Positions 57,173 through 64,000 of a DNA stretch of 64,000 nucleotides are shown one piece after another; position 1 is the first letter of the stretch, and each line of letters begins with the position of its first letter. A model generated the notes under the pieces. The model searched no databases. It was given only the letters and a program-made list of their open reading frames with translations, and was not told where the DNA came from. The position numbers and the translations under genes were made by a program. The DNA comes from Monoplex corrugatus (taxonomy: Eukaryota; Mollusca; Gastropoda; Littorinimorpha; Ranellidae). The DNA lies in the NCBI GenBank assembly GCA_030674185.1, contig JAPXFY010000016.1:39034966-39098965 (forward strand). Direction: 5' to 3'.

Positions 57173-57445
57173 GAGCTGATATCTCCAATACTCCCTATCC
57201 TATCGAAAGGAGAGCTGATATTTCCATGATGCTGCCAGTTCTGTTGAAAGGGGAGAGCTGGTACTCCCTATTCCATTGAAAGGAGAGGGCTGATATCTCC
57301 CAAATACTCCCTGCTGTATTGAAAGAAGAGAGCGAATATCTCCCTGATACTCCAGTCTATTTTATTGAAAGGGCAGTGCCGGTATCTCCCTGATATTCCC
57401 TTGTCTATGAAAGGAGAGAGTTGATATCTCTCCAAAACACCCTCT
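57173..57445. repeat. about 45-50-bp tandem repeat
   Basis: GAGCTGATATCTCC...ATACTCCCT...TATTGAAAGGAGA variants repeat about six times. Confidence 0.75.
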
Positions 57446-57540
57446 TCTCACCACTCGCTGAATTTCAACCAGTTTCTGAAACTGATTGTTAGTATCCTGA
57501 AAGAAATGTCATTCAGGTTTCGTGAACTTGACCTCATACA

Positions 57541-57725
57541 CCCAGCTGTGTTCATATTACACACTGTAGATACAGACATGTCTTCACCAGCCATATTGAT
57601 ATTACACACTGTAGATACAGATATCCTCCCCAGCTGTGTTGATATTACACAATGTGGATACAGACATGTCCTAGATCCTCCCCAGCTGTGTCGATATTGC
57701 ACTCTGTAGATGATGAATGTCCTCT
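57541..57725. repeat. about 46-50-bp tandem repeat
   Basis: CCCAGCTGTGTTGATATTAC ACACTGTAGATACAGA variants repeat four times. Confidence 0.82.
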
Positions 57726-57734
57726 ATCTCCTAT

Positions 57735-57810
57735 GCTTGTATCTCTCCTCTTACATTTCCATATTCCCTGTCCACTCCTCCTTTCTGTCGTCATAGAAAC
57801 GCAGGTAAGT
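57735..57810 (+). promoter_or_regulatory. microexon-like or recursive-splice-like signal
   Basis: A long pyrimidine-rich tract (about 57720-57790) ends in GTCGTCATAG (57796). Then come eight bases AAACGCAG (57797-57804) and a perfect donor GTAAGT (57805-57810). CAG|GTAAGT after a pyrimidine tract is the form of a recursive splice site; ATAG|AAACGCAG|GTAAGT is the form of an 8-nt microexon. Neither use is shown by sequence alone. Confidence 0.35.
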
Positions 57811-57952
57811 ATGTGTTGCCAGCACTGGAACAGAATACATGGAATGGGGGGTGGGGGGTGCTGATGGTGGTTCATGAGTGGGATGCAGAGCATGGGGCAG
57901 GTGCATGATGTGTGTTGTAATGGTGCATGGGGTGGGATGCTTGCTGTTGCAG

Positions 57953-58035
57953 ATGAATTGGAGGAGGAGCGTAACAGGTCCCAACAGCTACAGGCTGAAA
58001 TGGAACAGTGCATCGGGGATCTGCAGGCCTTGTAG
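57953..58035 (+). CDS. TPM: tropomyosin exon 9a, terminal (non-canonical C-terminus)
   Basis: 83 coding nt after acceptor GCTGTTGCAG|A, entering in phase 1 and ending TAG at 58033-58035. It codes DELEEERNRSQQLQAEMEQC then IGDLQAL. It has the same length as 9b and keeps the DEL start. It lacks the [14 protein letters not shown] and aromatic end needed for muscle-type overlap and troponin binding. A C-terminal cysteine is present. It is likely a cytoskeletal isoform end. Its 3' UTR would hold the 51-bp minisatellite and a transposon if the first poly(A) signal downstream (60772) is the one used. Confidence 0.93.
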
Positions 58036-58639
58036 TCTGCCTAGTTTGTCCCTACGCTGCTGTATTAGGCTTGATTTCAGGTGGAACCTCTTTTTCTTGA
58101 TTCTTGGTGTCAAGTTTTGCCTTCTTTCTGCAGTTTTTCTTCCTTTCTCTAAATCATGTATAGAACTATGGAAAAGCATCATTTTGTGACAACGTGAACA
58201 TAGTTTCCTAACTTTGCATCAAAAACCACCTGGAACTATTTGACCTTCAGAGTGGACGTTGTCTGGCACAGCTGCCAACCTTGGGCCTCCCTGAAGGGCC
58301 TTGGTCTGAAAGCTGGCAAACGTGTCAGCCAGTGTGTACTTTGGAGTAGAAAGAATGTTAAACATTTGTTAAGCAGAATGATAGGTTCTCATTGAAATTT
58401 ATCATGCAGAATTGATACAAGTTAACTTTTTTCCTCTGTCCATTTTCTGTATTAGTTTCACATGTAAAAAATAGTGTCCATTTTTACACAGTGTTCATTT
58501 TCTTCATGTAAAAAAAAAAACTATTGGAGTTCTTGTTAGAAACTTTGGAGTCATGCAAGTTAATGTATTTTTGGATTGTTGCTGGCATGGTGTGGAGACA
58601 TGATCTTTGTGGTGCATGGGATGTCCATAGTGAGAGATG

Positions 58640-59148
58640 GACTGATATAACCAATACTGACTACGTCCATGGTGACTGACAAATTGATAGAATCGGTACT
58701 GACCAGATCCATAGTGACTAATAGAATCAGTACATACAGGTTGTGACTGATATAATGACCAGGTCCATGGTGACTGATAGAATCATTACACTGATAGAAC
58801 CAGTACTGACCAGGTCCATGGTTACTGATAGAATCATTACACTGATAGAACCAGTACTGACCAGGTCCATGGTTACTGATAGAATCATTACACTGATAGA
58901 ACCCATACTGACCAGGTCCATGGTGACTGATAGAATCATTACACTGATAGAACCAGTACTGACCAGGTCCATGGTGTCTGATAGAATCATTACACTGATA
59001 GAACCAGTACTGACCAGGTCCATGATGTCTGATAGAATCATTACACTGATAGAACCAGTACTGACCAGGTCCATGGTGACTGAATCATTACACTGATAGA
59101 ACCAGTACTGACCAGGTCCATGGTGTCTGATAGAATCATTACCCTGAT
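58640..59148. repeat. 51-bp minisatellite, left part
   Basis: ACTGACCAGGTCCATGGTGA CTGATAGAATCATTACACTG ATAGAACCAGT repeats about eight times regularly from about 58750, with diverged units before that. Since 51 is a multiple of 3, each frame repeats a 17-residue motif on both strands, producing spurious ORFs of about 115 codons. Confidence 0.93.
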
Positions 59149-59996
59149 CAGAGCCTGGAATTCGTCGCGGAAACGAGGATTTCCGCGGAAATCAAAATCG
59201 AAAATCGCGCAAAAAAATATTTTTCGCGTTAAAAAAAAATCGACGACCATACTTTAAAAAAAAGAAAAGAAAAAAACAGCTGATCGGTGGAGCAGACGAT
59301 TTTCGTGCGAACTCTCACTCGCTGAAGGAAAGCTCTGTATGTGCGCAAAGAATGATCCCCTGAGAGATCCTGTGGATGGAAGGCTGACATAGAATATAAG
59401 AAATGCATGGAGGAAGAATGAGGAAAGGAAGGAAAAAAACAGGGAAACAAGTGACAGGAGAAAAGAAAGGCTAGGTGTGCCTGCAAAACAGATTTCCTCC
59501 AAACGGAAGGCACTTGAGAATCTGGAGGCAGATGGGAAGAGAGCAAGAGAGGAGCATGCAGAAATGGTCATTTGTGAGGCAGACACAGAGGGCAAGGACA
59601 CCACAGAAGGAAAGGACATCACAAAGGATGAATACACCACAGAGCATACCTGATCAAGCACAGACAGAAACCAAACGAAAAAAAAAGCAAACATCTCTGG
59701 CAAGATTCTTTCGTCGTTCTGACTTGGATAAGCCTTCTAGCTAGTTTTGATGAATATGTCTGTGTATGAACACACTGAAACGATCTGCTGTGTATGATGG
59801 ATCCTGATCTTGTGCCCAATGTTTATTAAATACTCTTTTGACTGATATTCATTGTGATTTTCAGTGTGTTAGATGCCTTTAAATTTGTCTCCAGAATGCC
59901 TCAGAATGCATAGATTTTAGTCTTGATTTTAAAAATTTTCCGGGGGAGCCCCCTAGAAGTTTCCTCTTTTTTTTTTCTTAGCAATTCCAGGCTCTG
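59149..59996 (+). mobile_element. hAT-like or unclassified DNA transposon inserted in the minisatellite
   Basis: Terminal inverted repeats CAGAGCCTGGAATT (59149-59162) and AATTCCAGGCTCTG (59983-59996) are flanked by the direct repeat CCTGAT (59143-59148 and 59997-60002). Removing one CCTGAT and the element restores the minisatellite frame. CAGAG-type ends recall hAT elements, but the duplication is 6 bp, not the usual 8, so the superfamily is open. Left subterminal DNA is rich in CGCG/TTTCCGCGG motifs. It contains a degraded ORF. Confidence 0.85.
59282..59744 (+). pseudogene. degraded transposon ORF ending in a PIP-box-like motif
   Basis: One frame reads FSCELSLAEGKLCMCAKNDP, meets a TAG near 59390, continues KNEERKEKNRETSDRRKERL and KALENLEADGKRAREEHAEM, and stops at about 59652. 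The adjacent frame continues from there to ETKRKKKQTSLARFFRRSDL and DKPSS with a TAG at 59742-59744. QTSLARFF fits the PCNA-interacting-protein box Q-x-x-[LIM]-x-x-F-F and sits near the C-terminus next to basic residues. The cysteines in the first block may be a zinc-binding remnant. The family is not identified, and the frame change and stop make it a pseudogene as read. Confidence 0.4.
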
Positions 59997-60283
59997 CCTG
60001 ATAGAACCCATACTGACCAGGTCCATGGTGTCTGATAGAATCATTACCCTGATAGAACCCATACTGACCAGGTCCATGGTGACTGATAGAATCATTACAC
60101 TGATAGAACCCGTACTGACCAGGTCCATGGTGACTGATAGAATCATTACACTGATAGAACCCGTACTGACCAGGTCCATGGTGACTGATAGAATCATTAC
60201 ACTGATAGAACCCATACTGATCAGGTCCATGGTGACTGATAGAATCATTACACTGATAGAACCCATACTGATCAGGTCTGTGG
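59997..60283. repeat. 51-bp minisatellite, right part
   Basis: It continues the array at 58640-59148 with about 5.5 units, mostly with GATAGAACCCATACTG rather than GATAGAACCAGTACTG. Confidence 0.93.
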
Positions 60284-60771
60284 GCAGCTGCCTGAACTGG
60301 TGGTAGGAATGTTTTCAGTTTTACATTTCTTTCTCACAAAATGTGAATGATGGGATAATTGGTAAATGAACAGTTGTATGTGTATAAGAAGAGTTTGTAT
60401 TTAACTCTGTATATTTAATGTAATTTGTCATTTTTAATTTACAATATTCATACATGAGGGCCCTCCTGTGTACAAGCATAACATGAGGAAAGGAGATGGA
60501 CAAGTGTCATTGGTTTCTGAGAACAGACATGGATGTGAAGATGAAGCTCTAGGCCTGTACTATATTCTGTATGATGAGATTACGCACTGAGCGTTTGGTC
60601 ATTCTGTTCACACAGTAATGCCGCAATTCTCTGTTTTTATTTTGGGGGTGGTGGGGGATTTTTGATGGGGAATTGGGTGGATTTTGTTTTCCTATAAATG
60701 GGGTTACGTTTTAATGGGTCCAGGAGGGATGTTGACATTTAGGTTGAAGAAAAATCTTTGCAGAAGGCAAG

Positions 60772-60777
60772 AATAAA
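60772..60777 (+). terminator. candidate poly(A) signal for exon-9a transcripts
   Basis: AATAAA lies about 155 bp upstream of exon 9b. Placed here it would end exon-9a mRNAs before the last exon. It could also be chance in AT-rich intron. Confidence 0.35.
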
Positions 60778-60905
60778 TGTATTTCAAGGAGTCATGCAAA
60801 GAAATGTAGACCTAAATTTTAGTGACTGTGAATATGTAATGATGATCCTTCAGCTGTTTGTACTGACCTGTGGTGTGATTCAGTCATAGTGATTATGGAA
60901 CGTAA

Positions 60906-61013
<108 letters not shown>

Positions 61014-62195
61014 GGTGTCCCCCCTCCCCCTCCAGTCCCTTCCCTCCCAGCTCTCCATTCAGTCACTCCACCACTGCTGTCTTGTTTGCTGACCGAAATC
61101 ACAACTGTCAACTTGTCTAACCAACAAGAAAGCCTCTATACTTTCTCTGTCTCTCCTTCTCTTTCAATCTCTCATTTTTCTCTTACTGCCAGTTCATTTT
61201 GGAGTGTGTGTATGAAACTGATTTGACCAAGAAGTCAAAGAAGGTAAAAGAAACATTCTCTTCTGTTATTTCTCTCTCTGCCTTCTGTCCATCTATAGCT
61301 TGTACCTTATCCTATTTGTACAGTCTTGTGCCAGCCAGGAGAGCGTTTCGATTCAGCCAAAAGTTTCATGGGTACTAGGGGGATGTAGTTCGTGCATGCC
61401 CTGGTCACTGGTGCAGGACGTGTTCCATCAGTTGACTTGGAAACAGGGGATGGTGGTCACGTCATTCCTCCCTATGATTAACATCTCTTCTTCATTTTTT
61501 TTTTCTCGCTGATGTGTACAGAGTATGGCTTTCCAAGCGTTAGGTTTTGATTTAGAGCACTAGCCATGGTAGTTGTTTCCGTCAATTCTATGAATTGTAC
61601 TGTTGGACATTTCGATGTGATGTTGAGCATCCAGCTAGAGGTCGTCAGTGGCAGTGTTAGTACCTCTGTATCTTTTGGCTTGTTGTTACGGAAACGGTGG
61701 TTACCCAACTACTTCAATGATCCCACGCTCCACGCCGCATGGTCACTGCTTGCTGTGGATCAGCACAAGGTCACAGGAAGGGCAGGACAAGTCAAGGTCA
61801 TGAGCTACATCGGGGGGTCGGTCTACTCTACCAGTCTGTCACACACACGCCTAATTTGACATCGACAACTTCGCCCAGGAGACAGAACAACAGTCACCTC
61901 GCGGCATGAACAATGCAATATGCTACACGCCCACTCATGGACCGACATTTTGCTTTGCCCTTTTATTGGCCACAAGAGCACCGATCGTTTGCGGTGGCAC
62001 ATCAATCATGTCTGTAAACTGGTGACAGTGCATGCCACCAACGCCGGGTAGTGGATGGTTTTTGTTTCCAAGATGCATGTGATCTGAAATCAGTGGAAGA
62101 AATGTTGTGTATTTATTTTTGTGCATAGAGTTGTTTTTTTCATCGTATCTGTTCCGCTTTAATTAATTAAATAAAGAGGCTCTTGAGTGGGTCGG
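61014..62195 (+). other. 3' UTR of exon-9b transcripts
   Basis: About 1.16 kb from the stop codon to the first good poly(A) signal. It starts pyrimidine-rich (CCCCTCCCCCTCCAGTCCC) and shows no further exon. ORFs inside lack coding character. Confidence 0.6.
62170..62175 (+). terminator. poly(A) signal of the tropomyosin gene
   Basis: AATAAA in AATTAATTAAATAAAGAGG, followed by a GT/T-rich stretch (GGGTCGGCATTTTGTCTTG) typical of downstream elements. Further AATAAA copies at 62633-62638 and 63143-63148 could give longer UTRs. Confidence 0.65.
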
Positions 62196-62578
62196 CATTT
62201 TGTCTTGATTTTGTTTTTTGTCATATGTTAAAGGGGAAAAAAAGGAGGTTTTCTGCAGACATCTTTAGCATTGACAGTGATGGGATGATTGTGAAGTACA
62301 TGTAGTGTCTAGAGATAACCAGTTTATTAAATTGGGTGAAGAGATTTGGGGTAGGCTTGTGTACTTATATTTTTTGCCACTTCTCGCGAGCTTTTGAATT
62401 GTTTTGCAAAGATACAGAGAAATCGGACATTTTGCTTTTTTTCTTTCTCTTTTCCCATAGCGTCTAGTCTACTACTACCATGTCTATACTACAGGACTGT
62501 ATCGGTGTATGACACATTAGAGTCTTCTAGCTGTCGCTTCGCTAAAACACTGGATATTGCCAGTGATTTCCTTTTTTT

Positions 62579-62609
<31 letters not shown>

Positions 62610-64000
62610 CTTTTTTTTTTTTATCAGATAATAATAAAAGTCATCTACTTCCCATGACTGGTGTTTGTGTTGGTCACTGTATATGTACATACATATTTGT
62701 TGACTGTGTGTATGTGTGTTTCCTGTGTTTTGTTTTTGCGATTGTATATGTGCATATTTAAGTATTGATATTTTGTTTGTGTGTGTGTTTTAGCCATTTT
62801 GTGATTGTATTTGTACACTGATTTTTCTCTGTGTATACCTCTGTGTTTTAGGTTTGTATACATGATTGTTTGTGTACATATGTATGATCAACATTCTGTG
62901 CGTACTTCCTCGTGTGTTTTAAGTGTTGTATGCGTACATATGTAATTATCAATATTCTGTGTGCGTACTTCAGAGTGTTAGGCATTTTGTGACTGTAAGT
63001 GTACATGTATATGGGATTGTGTGGTACATATGCATATGTTGATATTCTGTGTGTATGTTTCAGTGTACTTTTAGGCATTTTGTATTTGTGTGTGGCCAAA
63101 GACATTGAATAATATCACCCGCCTAAAGGCTCAGTCAGACTGAATAAACGGACTGTCTGTAAGTGTTGATTTCCAATGTACATTGCATCTTTGCAATGCT
63201 TTTTCTCAAACTAACTCGAATCAGGTTGCTTATAGCCCACTCGACCTCTAAGACTTCATCAGGGCAAACATTACATAAAAACAACTCCCAATACTAATTA
63301 AAAGGCTGTTAGTTAAAAACCAAGCACATAATTAGCTTCTGATTTGCTGTAGTCGCTGTTCAACCCCTCTCCAAGGGTAAATTTATTAGTTATGCTTTAA
63401 GACATGATGGGTGATAAATGGACAGCAATATTTCTGATGGGCAAAGCTTTTTCTGCAATTTCCGGTATCTTGTATGTGTGTGATGGCAAAAACCACTCCA
63501 CTCATGCTTTTTACCTATGCGTCAGATTGGTGGTTGTCCCTTGGGTAAAATACTTGTTCATACACTACCATAGTCTGAAACGGCCTGCCAGAATGGTGTA
63601 TCTGCCTTATTCATTCATTTAGTGATAGACTATTGTGGTGGGTAACCCTTAACACATTTTAAGGAATGTCTTCCATAGAAAAGTTTCGCATGTAAAATAA
63701 CCTGCTGCATTCCTGTTCCCTAATATGTAAAGCTTTTATCACACCTGTTTTATATGCTGAAAAGAGATAGTCACCACAAAGGTTCTGTGACTCAAGCCTG
63801 TTATGTTTATTCTAAATTCCTATTCAGTTGTTAAAATCCCATATACACAAATATTTTACCAGTCGCTATGAAAGTCCCACAAATCTGGTTTTTTTGTTGT
63901 TGTTTTTCCTCAACTGTTCTGTAGTCTGCTGCTTTGATGGAGGGTAAAAAGTTTTGTTTTCTCAAGAGGTGTCTCCTCTCTTGCAATATATTCCTTGTGC
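62196..64000. other. downstream flank
   Basis: A pure T/C tract runs at about 62569-62622. A diverged about 85-90-bp repeat (ATATTCTGTGTG..TACTTC...GTTTTAGGCATTTTGT) fills about 62655-63100. From 63150 to 64000 no gene or repeat was recognised. Confidence 0.55.

Larger units (their letters stand above)
55691..57952. other. intron 8b/9a
   Basis: Mostly tandem repeats (62-bp, TA, AC, and 46-50-bp types, listed separately), with an isolated microexon-like signal at 57797-57804. Confidence 0.6.

Noticed and set aside
61194..61254. Possible third terminal exon in the 3' UTR (CAG then an open stretch, then GGTAAAAG)
   Set aside because: The frame entered in phase 1 does not give a tropomyosin-like C-terminus, and the other frames hit stops within a few codons.

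Overview
The window is animal genomic DNA carrying most of one tropomyosin gene on the + strand, inside long repeat-filled introns. The encoded tropomyosin is of molluscan type: the C-terminus reads [10 protein letters not shown], and the exon set 4b-5a-6c-7-8a-9b gives the familiar muscle sequence of abalone or whelk type. Large introns, CA/GT microsatellites, many minisatellites, Tc1, piggyBac and hAT-like transposons and tRNA-like SINEs fit a mollusc, probably a marine gastropod. The species cannot be named from sequence alone. Nothing prokaryotic is present: no operons, phage or CRISPR array.

Layout. 1-8.5 kb is mostly non-coding. It holds a short segment with a CRE, a CArG box and TEAD-like motifs (about 760-990) and one GC-rich exon-like block (1922-2838) of unrecognised, probably disordered protein. 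An internal promoter and a low-molecular-weight first coding exon (1b) lie at 8.5-8.9 kb. The long-isoform exons (1a and 2 in other animals) are not seen and should lie before base 1. A 14.2-kb intron follows, with a Tc1-family transposon (11010-12630) and a 2.4-kb satellite-like tract (17.95-20.34 kb). The gene body then runs exon 3 (23.2 kb), three alternative exons 4 (27.4, 28.4, 29.8 kb), two exons 5 (38.1, 40.4 kb), three exons 6 (43.8, 45.4, 45.7 kb), exon 7 (49.0 kb), two exons 8 (52.7, 55.6 kb) and two terminal exons 9 (58.0, 60.9 kb). Every internal exon keeps the length and phase known from vertebrate tropomyosin genes (134, 118, 71, 76, 63, 70 nt), and variants of one exon are identical in length and phase. 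If all choices were independent, the internal promoter alone could yield 3x2x3x2x2 = 72 proteins, each 255 residues from ATG to stop.

The most interesting parts are: the duplicated exon 8; the roughly 2.2-kb minisatellite between 8a and 8b, whose later units each carry a pyrimidine tract plus CAG like a 3' splice site; an 8-nt microexon-like or recursive-splice-like signal before exon 9a; a family of TTAA-ended palindromes whose ends match a decayed piggyBac element in the same window; a 51-bp minisatellite split by a transposon whose remnant ORF ends in a PCNA-binding-type motif; and a tract with a CATAAC motif repeated about every 171-190 bp. All of this is read by eye. Splice usage and repeat-family names need RNA-seq and library searches.
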